Under the pieces are notes generated by a model. That model did no database searches. It saw nothing but the letters and a program-made list of their open reading frames with translations, and was not told where the DNA came from. This document shows positions 1 to 9,791 of a stretch of DNA of 64,000 nt, piece after piece. The stretch covers positions 29,108,479-29,172,478 of the forward strand of contig OV277861.1 in assembly GCA_922989275.2 (NCBI GenBank), in the 5' to 3' direction. Made by a program: the position numbers and the translations under genes. The stretch comes from Gari tellinella (taxonomy: Eukaryota > Mollusca > Bivalvia > Cardiida > Psammobiidae). Position 1 is the stretch's first letter, and each line of letters begins with the position of its first letter.

Positions 1-117
1 GAGCAGGGTTTGGACGGGGACGGGGGAATCTGATATATTTGCAAAAGATTCATTTAGCAGGTATTATACTTAATTATGTAAGATCTTATGTCAATGCTAA
101 AAAAGTATATTTACCAA

Positions 118-362
118 GACAGTTTCGTGAACTAGCCTCGTCACCTGATCGCTGGCGACTGAACTGTAGTCGATGGGATATTTCTTCCCTTTGTTATTAC
201 CGGAAGTGGCAGTAAACAAAGGGTTGTAAACCATGCTGAGTCGGAACGCACCCCTGGTCCCGGTTCATCACGCTGGGGTTAGCTCTGATCTGGCAGTAAC
301 CAAGGGAAGTAATACCCCATCGATTACAGATCAAGTGAACAGTCCAGTTCACGAAACTGTCT
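118..362. repeat. Foldback element, ~245 bp
   Basis: Terminal inverted repeat agacagtttcgtgaact (118-134) pairs perfectly with agttcacgaaactgtct (346-362). A second internal pair, gatgggatatttcttccctt (173-192) against aagggaagtaataccccatc (303-322), pairs imperfectly. It lies ~110 bp upstream of the first lectin exon. No coding capacity, so it is a small non-autonomous element. Confidence 0.65.
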
Positions 363-471
363 GGGCTTGACTAATGAAGTGATATATTTTTTATGTGTTG
401 TCGACATGTACAAGCTATGGAGATTAAGTGTTTGTTTTGTTCTATAACACAAATATAATCTGTTTTTCAAG

Positions 472-640
472 GTTTTATTAACCCCTACGCTGACGTCGAC
501 GTCCATGTGTTCATGACACCTGTCTCGTGGTTCGAAGCTCATGCAATCTGTGAGTCAGATGAACAGTTTGGGTCCCTATACAATTACAACAACGAAACGG
601 TGACTACTAGGGTAGCAACAATACTGGAGTCCAATGGAGC
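472..640 (+). CDS. C-type lectin domain, N-terminal half (internal exon of gene 1)
   Basis: Internal coding exon of the lectin/PAN membrane protein. It opens after a pyrimidine-rich acceptor ending AG at 470-471 and closes at a strong donor (GTATGT at 641). Read in frame (codons starting at 474) it gives FINPYADVDVHVFMTPVSWF and then EAHAICESDEQFGSLYNYNN, followed by ETVTTRVATILESNG. The 'VSWFEAHAICES ... G.L..' pattern is the first alpha-helix and first conserved cysteine of a C-type lectin-like domain. The incoming intron is phase 1 and the outgoing is phase 2. The split alanine codon GC|A is completed by the exon at 1607, so the two halves join without frameshift. Upstream exons (signal peptide, possibly other modules) are not in the window. 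Coding reading is inferred from homology pattern and splice phase, not from transcripts. Confidence 0.82.
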
Positions 641-1606
641 GTATGTTAACCTTATACTAGCTGTCTTTTCTGTACCAAACTATATAAAACAACCAATCAT
701 TAGAAAAGAGCGTGTCCTCAAGGCTATATAGCGTTTGTGTTGGATCTTAGACCGTTCTCAAGCATTTAATTGGTCAGAACTTTTGCTCAAACCTGACCAA
801 TTAAATGCTTGAGAAAGATATCAGATTGAACCCAAACCTTTTAGAGTTTAGCTTGAGTTCGTTCTCGAGCATTTGTTTTGTCAGATATGAGCTTTTAATG
901 CGAGTGTTTACTGTAAAATATTTGCATTTTTCTTTGTTTATTTCATTGTATTAAAGTTTTATTTAAATGTTAAAGAGTATCGTTTCCCCACTTTACTTAT
1001 ATCCCAACAGATTTAGCTTAAAACAGTTTATGTCAAACTATAAACATCATTAATAGTCATACATGCATATACATCTGGATGAGAACGTAAGCTTGCTTTT
1101 ATGTTCTTATCCTAGTTAACCAGATTTGATTTGATTTCCCCACCCTGTGACAACTTGTAACATATATAGATCAAAATGGATTAAAAGAAAAATAACACAA
1201 CGCAATTTAATAACAAAAAATATTGATCTATGAGTGGCAAACAGTTTTGCTCTAATTTGTTAACACTGAAACTATTTTTTAGCTTAAATACTTTTCCACA
1301 GTCCTTTCATGGACTACCCCCCTTTGTCTTACCCCCCTTTGTCTTGATAGGTGTCAAAGCATGCATCACATGCCAATTTACCTGTTGAGGCCGAGATTAT
1401 ATTCATGCTCTAGTGATTTTCAATGGTTATTTCTAACCAAACTATCAAATATAAAGGTTGGGTCTCACATGAGAAGCTTCAATGGTTCTTTGCTATCCAC
1501 ATGCCCATAAGATCCATACTTTTTGCAAGGAAATTGTCTGGCAAGGCGTTTGATCGAAACAAATTTAGAAAGTTTTCTCCACTGTAACATATTCAATTTT
1601 ATTCAG
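641..1606 (+). other. Intron between the two lectin-domain exons
   Basis: AT-rich intron of 966 bp with donor GTATGT and acceptor ATTCAG. It contains the foldback at 741..832 and a duplicated 'cccccctttgtctt' (about 1317-1344). Nothing else recognisable. Confidence 0.7.
741..832. repeat. Short foldback element
   Basis: Imperfect palindrome: 'ttctcaagcatttaattggtca' is mirrored as 'tgaccaattaaatgcttgagaa', with outer arms tggatcttagac / cagattgaaccca. A related hairpin built on the same 'CTAGCATT..ATTGGT' theme occurs at 29539..29631. Non-coding, within intron 1 of the lectin/PAN gene. Confidence 0.55.
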
Positions 1607-1833
1607 AGACCCTAACTCTGCCTTATGGACGTCGCTTTATCGCCAAGAGTTGACCGAGACGATTTGGTACGCCGGTGGCTGGAACGGCTCTGATTGTGAC
1701 GTTGTTGATGACGTCATCGCCGACCATGGTGGTCAGTGTGTATATATTGTATTTGGACATTCATTAGCAGGTCCTGGTATGTTTTCTGGGAACTGTACAA
1801 ACAAGCTACCGTTTGCATGTGTCAGAACGAAAG
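1607..1833 (+). CDS. C-type lectin domain, C-terminal half (internal exon of gene 1)
   Basis: Second half of the lectin-like domain. Acceptor 'attcag' ends at 1606 and donor AAG|GTAAGA sits at 1834. The frame gives DPNSALWTSLYRQELTETIW, then YAGGWNGSDCDVVDDVIADH, then GGQCVYIVFGHSLAGPGMFS and GNCTNKLPFACVRTK. Features of the fold visible here are the W-x-G stretch, the Cys pair GQC...GNC, and the terminal 'LPFACVR' strand with the last conserved cysteine. The canonical EPN/QPD and WND calcium-site triplets of sugar-binding lectins are not seen, so calcium-dependent glycan binding should not be assumed. The exon ends in phase 1, so the whole lectin module is a symmetric 1-1 unit. The next exon in frame lies 22.9 kb downstream at 24773. 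Confidence 0.85.
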
Positions 1834-1907
1834 GTAAGACTGAGCTCCAGATTATGAGATTATTTCAAAACTAGAATCGGTATTTCTACACTTAACCATT
1901 TAGTGTT

Positions 1908-1958
1908 ACTACTCATTAGAGTCGTCTTTTGGAATCATTTCTAATGAGTAGTAACAAC
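1908..1958. repeat. Small palindrome
   Basis: gttactactcattaga pairs with tctaatgagtagtaac around a ~19-base loop. A similar 'gttacaactcattagaatcgtct' occurs near 45063, so it is probably the core of a small dispersed element. Confidence 0.5.
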
Positions 1959-2254
1959 AAAAGATTCGCTGCTAAAATAATTGAGATCAATGTTGGATTT
2001 GTTCAATTACCCCATGTTATCTGGAGTCCTAGGAAAGAAATATTTATCTGATAAACATAATTACATTTGTTTCATCTTTGTAGCGATGAAATCTCTTTGG
2101 ATTACTTTTCAGGCAAGGCATTACTGTAATAGAATACAGACTTAAGTTTCCATGTACATGTATTGCAGTTTTTTTGACTGTAATTGTGGTTAAAACTGGT
2201 TCGACTTAATGACCCCTGAAACTTCACAGTTTCTGATCAGAATCCAGTTGTTTC

Positions 2255-2460
2255 ACATTCGTGTCAATTACTTTCACCCTTTCACTGCCTTACTCCGAAG
2301 ACAATGGTTATTTGCAAACTGCTTGACGCGGCGTTTGATCAGCACACAAACTGTTTGCACTCACTTTAATATTTATTCTGTCGAAATTTCTAAAATTTAA
2401 ATTTGCAACATAGAAGCATAGTACACTTGTTAAAAGCAGATGACGTCACGGCAGTGAATT
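2255..2460. repeat. Degenerate foldback element with GACGC core
   Basis: Outer arms 'ctttcactgcctta' and 'cggcagtgaa', plus a decayed core gcaaactgcttgacgcggcg...ttgatc..acaaactgtttgc. It belongs to the arm family seen intact at 30324..30568. Confidence 0.45.
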
Positions 2461-2470
2461 GTTAGATACA

Positions 2471-2663
2471 CAGTCAAACTTCGATATATCGAACTCGCTT
2501 AATTCGAGCTTTCCGATTTGTCGACACAGAAAATGCATTATTTCATTCTCGGTTAAGTGAAACATACGCGTTTTTCAAAGTTAAAACGTTGCTTAGCCAC
2601 GTTTTAACTTAAAATTACGGATATGTTCGACCTAACCGAGTTCGAGATATCGAAGTTCAACTG
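2471..2663. mobile_element. MITE, 193 bp, TIR cagtCaaacttcgatatatcg
   Basis: Complete small inverted-repeat element. The left end cagtcaaacttcgatatatc is mirrored at the right by gagatatcgaagttcaactg, which is followed by TA. An inner pair (aagttaaaacgttgcttagc / cgttttaactt) extends the hairpin. An 84-bp relative with the same ends sits inside a LINE at 40722..40805, and a degenerate one near 63650..63790. TA flanks and CAGT ends suggest a Tc1/mariner-type mobiliser (inference). Confidence 0.7.
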
Positions 2664-3234
2664 TATTTTAAAAGCAACTACAGACAAACAAACGATATTG
2701 TTTCAGGGGAAACGTTTATATACGAAAACTGTCATTATTTTGTATTGAGCAGTAATGCTAACTAAATTTACAAACACTAGGTATATTATAATAGAATGGC
2801 TTGATCGGAATATGATGTGTAGCATCATATATCGGACAAAAAAGTAAAAATTACAAGTCGTCCATCGCCTAATATTACGTTGATGTCTAGATTGAGAATA
2901 ACTACAAGTTTAAATCTTTAATGTGTATAAAGATATTCATAATAACTGCATGATGTTCTCGATTTCTTAAGTTGATATAGTTTGTCCAAATATTCCTTGT
3001 ATTCAAATATGTTTGTATGGTTTTGTTACATATAATTATCTATTTCTTAATACCACATTCCATTACTGCTTAAAGACGTCAACAATAAGTTTTTTGAACA
3101 AATCATGAGACTAATTTCGTTTGGAATTTATTTCAAACGTGAGGAAATCAATATTCGTTCATTACATGCTTTATATTGGTAGTCCAGATCTTAATTCCTA
3201 TGCTACTATCATAATACTAAACTATTATATAAAC
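2664..3234. other. Intronic AT-rich stretch
   Basis: AT-rich intron sequence with no open frame, splice pair or clear repeat recognised. Confidence 0.5.
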
Positions 3235-3680
3235 CAATTTTTTCAATTGCAGGGTGGAGTTAACCTTTAGCAAAGATATTACATTTGATTTTAGGGGTGA
3301 CATGTATAGTTCCGTATTAAATAGTTTTTTTTCCGATACTTTCAACATGAACAAACACATGGGCGTGCAGCCATATACACGTGAAAAGGTGTGTACTATG
3401 TTCCCTCTCTACAACAATGTCCAATCGAAGACAAAGCTTGTGTGTGTTGTTCGGAGGGAGTTGTTATACGGATAAATTAAAACTTGGTTTACATTTACAA
3501 ACAGCTTGAATCCAGATCAGACGCCGCGTAACGCGGCGTCTGATCCGGATTCAATCCGTTTGTCATTCGTCATTATATTCCTTCTGAAACAATGTCCACT
3601 AATATGTATTGTGGAGAAAAAAACGGCAGACGATAACGGTAAATACCGATAACAACAGAGCGTGCTGTAGCCCCAAAAGT
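3235..3680. repeat. Composite repeat, inverted relative to 24200..24720
   Basis: The segment from 'gggtggagttaacctttagc' through 'ccgatactttcaacatg' to 'gttccctctctacaacaatg' is the reverse complement (diverged) of the sequence at 24460..24690. The right part is a foldback element with a perfect core palindrome agatcagacgccgcgtaacg / cgttacgcggcgtctgatc (3515-3552) and arms aacagcttgaatcc / ggattcaa. The open frame starting at 3254 lies entirely in repeat DNA and is not an exon. Confidence 0.65.
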
Positions 3681-4259
3681 TGAAATGCAAAGGTCCGTAT
3701 CGAAAATCCGCACTGCCAGGTCAATTAAATCGGTATATACAGATATTGTACATGTATAAGTGTATATGTATCATCGGTATTGACTATATATGACCCCAAT
3801 ACTCTATCTTTCCAACATACCTGTTGATATACAGCGGATAACGCTCTAACTTGCCATAAACTGCGATATCGCATGTCGTACTATGAACGTTTGTAAATCC
3901 CAAAACTTCAGAAACGTGATTTAATGTGTTTCCGACTAAACCATCGAATAGTTTAAATATTGTTCTGGGTTTGACATTAGAATATGTTGCCTTATTTAAT
4001 AAAGTATTTCTACGTAACTCGTTGTGTTTCCGACAAAAACATCTAATAGTTTACACAGTGTTATGGGTTTGACATTAAACTATATATATTGCCTTATTCA
4101 ATAATGTATTTCTCACTGCCTTACGACACTTGCCAGATAGTGTTTCTTGATTAAGAACAAAACTTTCAGAATAATTCAAAGCAGTTCCTAGGAAATTAAA
4201 ATTGTCAACTACATGTACTTCCAAAATGTCTTCTTTTTTTCATTTTAAAACCCATCCCC

Positions 4260-4400
4260 TTTCTGAAAAGCAACAGATTTTGTATTAATATATAAACTGC
4301 TCTTCCTAATATTTCGACCTCTAAGGGCCTTTTTCAAAGAAAAAGAGCAGTTTATATATCAATATTAATTTAATTCCCTATCTAATTATTGTAACAACTT
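4260..4400 (-). mobile_element. Penelope-like 3' end remnant
   Basis: On the minus strand this reads 'tttgaaaaaggcccttagag' followed by gtcgaaatatta. The same motif terminates the two Penelope-like fragments at 14660-14690 and 16976-17000. Next to it, in direct orientation, is a second piece, 'aagagcagtttatata..ttaatttaattccctatct', also shared with the sequence after 14690. The two pieces form a local foldback. Truncated and non-coding. Confidence 0.5.
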
Positions 4401-4645
4401 TTGTTTTATCTATATTAATCTGTAAACCCCGTTCAGCACAGTATACCTTGAATAGGTCGTGCATGTGCTGTAAATCAGATAATAACCATATCATCTACAA
4501 AAAAGAAGAGGTATTTCATCCAAAGTTAGACCACTGTTTATATCATCATGTGAAAAGAATTCTTGATCCTCTAAAGATAGAGAAATTAACATCAGTAATA
4601 GTATCTCCCCTTACAAATGTAAATACAATTGCGTATTCGAAGAAC
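4400..4645 (-). pseudogene. Non-LTR (LINE) reverse transcriptase fragment, frameshifted
   Basis: Minus-strand translation in pieces gives FSHDDINSGLTLDEIPLLF, then, after a frameshift, FVDDMVI, and after another shift SDLQHMHDLFKVYCAERGLQ followed by INIDKTKVV. The F-x-D-D box and the 'GLQINIDKTKVV' motif are the catalytic and following block of LINE reverse transcriptases. At least two frameshifts make it a dead fragment of ~80 residues. It lies in the giant intron on the strand opposite to gene 1. Confidence 0.68.
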
Positions 4646-4649
4646 TCCA

Positions 4650-6360
4650 AATAGACATTTCTTACTTAATCGGAAACGGAATCCGAATCGGAAAAAGGTA
4701 GACCGTTGGTAGTACAGGCTAAACTGGAGGGGGTGTCTCAAAAGTATTTTGTTATTTACTTTAGGCCAAGCAAATATTGTATATGACACGACGTCATAAC
4801 GTTGAGAAACTTTCAGATTCACGCTGGCTTTGGGCGGAAACCATCACCGATTGTATTATTTGAAGAAACTTGTAGCATAAACTATATATTTTCTTAAAGC
4901 AGGGACAATACCCTACCTGGTCACGCATTTTGAATAATATCTGGATACTTTAATTTGGCTTTTGATAGACGTTAACATTTTTTTCGCCGAAAATATTGCA
5001 TGTAACATGTAACACGGTTGAAGATGCGCTTTTAGTAAAACCGTCAAATCTGCCAAACGAGACGTCTGACTCCCACCACATTTTCCGCCAAAGTATTGTC
5101 TGTATTAATGCTGTGACGTCAAGAACATGTACTGAATTTCGATAAATCTGTATGAAATCAAAAGTTGCAAATTGGACAAAAAAGTGTAACACTGTCAAAA
5201 TTTGGACGTAAAAAACTTAAGTACTGTTTTCAATTCATTCTTATTTATTCAATTTTATGTAAAAGACATTGAAAATTCGTGAAAAAAATACTTTTTTTTG
5301 TCTTATTTTAAAAAATATATTTGATTTAAATTTATTCCAAAAGTTGCAAAAGTTATTGAGGATTTTCTTTGTCTACATTCATTGTCCCAAACTCGCTGAA
5401 AATCAGAAAACCAACTTTTTGTCTTAGTTCCAGGTTTTTTCTTATAAATGAATTTATTAACCAAGTTTTTTTCAGTAAAAAGGAAAAAATACTTTTTTTC
5501 TTAAGTTTTTAAAAATGTTTACTTCAATAGAATCGCTCATGTTTTGCGAAAAATATGGACTTTTTTCTTTGTCTACATGCGATGTCCCAGTCTAAGAATC
5601 TGACGTTAAGTTTATAACGTCAACGTTTCAATCGATAAATAAGAAAGGTTGTCGAACAGGCAATGTGTGTAAAACTATCGCTTTTGTTATTCCCCTTCCC
5701 TATGCTTAAAAAATGTTGGATACCTGGATCGACTTTTATGCTTTGATTCGTTTTTTTCACAAAATTGTCGTCTGAAAAGCAGAATAGTAATAATCGAATT
5801 TCAATATCCAAACACGGATCCATAGGGGGTTGGGATCAGGGTGTTTTTTGTACAGCAGTAAAATTAACATTTTCAATGATAATGATTTTCAATGACCACC
5901 ACCCCGAGATCGGTTAGGTCCCTCTGAATTTGTCAGAAACCCTGTAATTAAGTACGAAAACAACGAAAACGCATTGATTAAAGTTGATAACAAAAAGGTC
6001 ATCAGAAATCCCCCCTTAAAAATAGTCTGGATCGGCGCATGTTATCAATTAGATTTCTCTCAGGAAGAGGGTCCAAAATGTTGTTGACCTTTATTTTAAG
6101 TGATCGATTTTTGTAGCTATCAGCTATTTTCAGAGGGGTCCAACCAATCTCAGAAGTGGGGGGTCCAACATTTGGGGACGGTATATTTACAGTACACAAA
6201 TCACTACGGACCGCCGGAACCCCCTCCTCCTCCCTCGGGATCCTCGCATGAATCGCAGAAAAAACCGACATTTATTTAAATAATGCAGCATTCAGTATGA
6301 CCAAACCATCTTTCAAACCGAAGCTTTAGGCCAAGGACTATGCCTTTAGATCCACCATCC
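4650..6360. other. Intronic AT-rich stretch without recognisable genes
   Basis: Only weak signals were found: two copies of 'ctttgtctacat..atgtccca' near 5368 and 5569, runs of T, and an anonymous G-rich patch (6130-6170). Open frames here are short and have no domain signature. Confidence 0.45.
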
Positions 6361-6369
6361 AAGCACAAA

Positions 6370-6592
6370 TTAATCAAACAGCATGTTGCATTAGTACCAG
6401 GGTTGTGAGTTAGATCTCATGCAGGACCAAGACCTTTGGATGAGACTTTATAAACCGAGGTCCGATGTCTGAGTGCTTTACACTTGGCATCTAAAAGAAC
6501 CAGAGAAATCTTTCGACAATAAGAGTAGGGCATCGCGCCCGTGTTCTCTGTATCCGCTCCTCTCTTTCTCTCTCTTTCTCTCTTTCTTAAAA
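6370..6592 (+). repeat. Possible tRNA-derived SINE with CT tail
   Basis: A B-box-like 'ggttgtgagttagatctca' is followed by a conserved-looking body ('gaggtccgatgtctgagtgc', 'acacttggcatctaaaagaa') and a (TTTCTC) microsatellite tail at 6553-6590. No convincing A box was found, so this is a tentative call. Confidence 0.35.
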
Positions 6593-6717
6593 AAGGAATT
6601 TACTTGTGTATAATGTAAATCGTTTAATAGATATAATATTATGGTGATTGGAAATTATTTAATGAGAAAATATTTCACAGCATATCTGCGCACATCATGC
6701 ACATATACTAAAGAAGA

Positions 6718-8026
6718 ATTACGGACGATTCGTCAAAGTGTAAACTCGTCAAAAAGGCAATATATAGTAATGGCAAAAGACGATTCGTCAAAAAGGACTT
6801 TATGTTGGGGTTTATACTAACCTGTTTAATATATATATATATATAGTAATACTTATTTGTTAGATGTATAAGTTTATATTGGTAAAATTTGCACTTATCG
6901 AGAAGTTGAGGTGGAATTTCTAGCATTTAAAGTTGTAACATATAAATTACTAGATCTAGATCTAAATATATGTAAGATGAATTTAAGTAAACTTTTACCA
7001 TAATAGGGAGACTTTTCAATGTATTATATTGAGTGTACATTTTATTTAGTGTTTAAGCATAATTGATTTACAAGAGAACGAAAATTTGGCTTAAACCAAG
7101 AGAAAAGTAATGCAGAAGTCAGCTATACCCTCGCCCATACATTAAGCAATATTAACTTCCATTAGAATATCCCGTGTCTTATCCTTGATAGAATGTGTTA
7201 TTTGAAATCATTTAAAAAAATGAGTCTGCCTGGATATATATGGTTTAGACTCTGATCTAATGCTGAAATTACCACAGAAGCAATGCGGCTTTCTTTAATA
7301 GAAACGGTAGATATTTAGCGCCACGTGCAAATGACATTAATTGGTTTGGCATTGTGGTTTATCTGGTGCGAAAAGTTGATTGGCAATTACTCGACTTGTT
7401 ATATATGCACTGGTATTAAACTGTTAAAACAACAAACCAATTTAATCATCATAGGCAAACGTACACTGGAATGTATCGCTCAGTGATCAAACATGTGTCG
7501 AACAGTTTGGATACTGATATCATAACTTATCTGATAGCGCGCAAGCCTTATGATCATGGTCTACACTGTTTGACAGTTTTCAACATAATGTAAATCTGTA
7601 GATGATAAACATTTAATTTGTTAACAGTGTAGACCCGGACCAAAGGGCTCTCGACAGTGTTTGATTTCTCTGTAGATTAATACATTGTTTGTCATTTTGC
7701 ACGATTTTAATCTGTAAATTATAGATCTATCTGATAGCGCCGAAGTGTTTTGATCAGGCTCTACGTACATTGTTTTAAATGAAAGTTTGCCCTTACAGAT
7801 CGAAAATATTACTAAATAGAAAAGAGCATTTAATATATATATACTATTGTAATTCCCAATCTGGAATATCGTTATATTTATTATATAACTAAATCAGTAT
7901 ACAAAAATCTTTTTGACGAGTTGACTACCTTTTTGCACTATGATTCCTTTTTGACGAGTTGACTACCCCTTTTGTTCCACAATTTCATTTTGACGAGTTT
8001 GCACTTTGACGAATTGTCCATCACCC
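6718..8026. mobile_element. Non-autonomous TIR element, ~1.3 kb, with 10-bp flanking duplication
   Basis: Terminal repeats are inverted: the left end has ggacgattcgtcaaagtgta then aactcgtcaaaaagg, and the right end has the mirror image ttttgacgagtttgcacttt then gacgaattgtcc. The motif 'tttttgacgagttgacta' recurs twice inside the right end and 'gacgattcgtcaaaaagg' once inside the left, giving sub-terminal repeats. The ten bases ctaaagaaga flank it perfectly on both sides (6708-6717 and 8027-8036). A ~10-bp target duplication with long TIRs resembles Mutator-like elements (inference). No transposase frame remains. The interior contains the conserved 'ttcccaatctggaatatcg' piece seen elsewhere next to Penelope fragments. 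Confidence 0.72.
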
Positions 8027-8215
8027 CTAAAGAAGACTAGTTCAAGAAGGTACCAAAATTAGAACAAACAAACAACCTATCTCCCTTGTGACCGTCAATG
8101 GCAACTTTTTAAGCGCAGTATTTGACAGATAAACTATCTGAAAAATATCGAATATTTTCTATGTTCCCTTGATTTGGCCTGAGAAAATGTTTTCTTAAAT
8201 GGATGTTAGACGCCT

Positions 8216-8407
8216 ATACAACCTCTCTATTAAGACAAGGCTAATTGTCTGTATTAAAGTCAGGTGACAGCTTAAAGCAATGTGAAAGTGAAACAGAAAG
8301 CTCCTGTAGGAGCTTTCTGTTTCATTTACTTTCACATTGCTTGAAGCAGTCACCTGTATTAAACGACTTATATTTGGACACAATTTAGTGGTCGTAATAG
8401 AGAGGTA
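8216..8407. mobile_element. MITE with AGCTCCTGTAGGAGCT core (degenerate ends)
   Basis: The arms 'acctctctattaagac' and 'gtcgtaatagagaggt' enclose a central palindrome agaaagctcctgtaggagct / ttctgtttca. Same family as 35933..36127, 41904..42106 and 44160..44344. Lies in the giant intron. Confidence 0.65.
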
Positions 8408-8509
8408 TTAACGATGAAAATTAAAAGATTCAAAATAAAAAGGAATCAAGAGAAGAGCATTGAAAATATGAATATATATAAAAAATTATATGAAAGAAAA
8501 ATATTTAAG

Positions 8510-8596
8510 CTCGGTCGGGAATCGAACCTGTGCGGAGAAGGCAAAACAATGTGTGTGTGTCGTTACCTGTGATGTAACCACTGGACCACTCGAGAA
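8510..8596 (-). repeat. tRNA-like sequence (SINE head or tRNA pseudogene)
   Basis: The minus strand shows an A-box-like tggtccagtgg and a B-box ggttcgattcc, plus a perfect 5-bp anticodon-type stem gttac-atcacag-gtaac. The spacer before the B box is too long for a normal variable arm of a CAC (Val-type) tRNA and the acceptor stem pairs poorly. It is therefore more likely a tRNA-derived repeat or pseudogene than a working tRNA. Confidence 0.4.
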
Positions 8597-9760
8597 ATCT
8601 TACCAGACCTCTTTTTTATCCGATTAGTATTTCATAAAACCATAGATATCACCTTCATGGTAGCCGTCTGGAAATATAGCTACTTGGAGATGTTATGAAA
8701 TCTTTATGATTTGTATTTTTCTTGCAAAATAAAAGGAGACGATTCGAACAACTCGCTTTACTTATTTCTTTATTCCAACAGAACCGGTCTAAATTCGAAC
8801 AATTTGGTCTGTTTAAACGCTAGATACTGAACACTAACAGTAAATACCCCATAACTCTACAAACCACCCGATAACAGAACCAACTATCGAACACTAAAGT
8901 TAAGTACCCTACGACGCTACAACTACCCGATAACGACTCTAACTACTAACTGCGCTATGTATCTATCTCTCTGTCTATGTCTGTATGTTTGTCTTCATGT
9001 CTGTGTCTCTATATGCCTCTCTCACTTTTTTCTGCCTCTGGTTCGATGTACCTCTGTCTCTCTATGTGTTTCTCTGTCTCTCTCTGTCTGCCTGAATGTC
9101 TGTCAATGTCTGTCTCTCTCTGAGTGTCTCTCTATTTCTGTCTCTTTATTTCTGTGTCTCTATTTGTCTATGTCTATGAATCTCTCTCTCTCGCCACCTC
9201 TTTCTCTGTCGCTCTGTGTGTGTCTTACTATCTGTTTCTCTCTGTGTCTGTCTCTCTGTTTGACTATCTTTGACTATCACCTTGACTCTGTCTGTCTCTG
9301 TTTGGTTGTCTGTCTCTCTATGTGTTTCTCTTATCTCTGCCTCTGCCTCTCTGTATTTCTCTAGCGCTGCCTGTCTGTCATTATGTCTCTCTTTCTCTCT
9401 CTCTATGTCTACTTGTATGTTTGTTTCTCTCTGTGTCTCTCTGTGTCTCTTTATCTTTGTTTCTCCCTCTTTCTCTGTATTTCTGTATCTCTGTTTCTCT
9501 CTTTGTCTCTGACTGTCGCTCTATCTCTCTGTGTCTGTGTCTCTGTGTTTGTGTCTCTCTCTCCATTTTCCTGTCTATGTCTTTCTATTTCCCTTTTCTC
9601 TCTCTCTTTGTCTGTCCCTGTCTGTCTGTTTCTCTCTCTCTCTGTCTTGTCTGTTTATGTCTGTTTGTCTGTGTGTATATCCCCCTCTCTCTCTATCTCT
9701 CTTTTCTTTCTCTATCTCTTTGTCTGTATGTATGAATGTCTGTATGTCTGCCTCTCTCTA

Positions 9761-9791
<31 letters not shown>

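Noticed and set aside
3254..3475. 73-codon frame after an acceptor-like ttgcag, as an extra exon of gene 1
   Set aside because: It lies in repeat DNA that reappears inverted at 24460..24690.
4592..4822. Minus-strand 76-codon frame next to the LINE fragment
   Set aside because: It is out of frame with the reverse transcriptase motif and carries no family signature.
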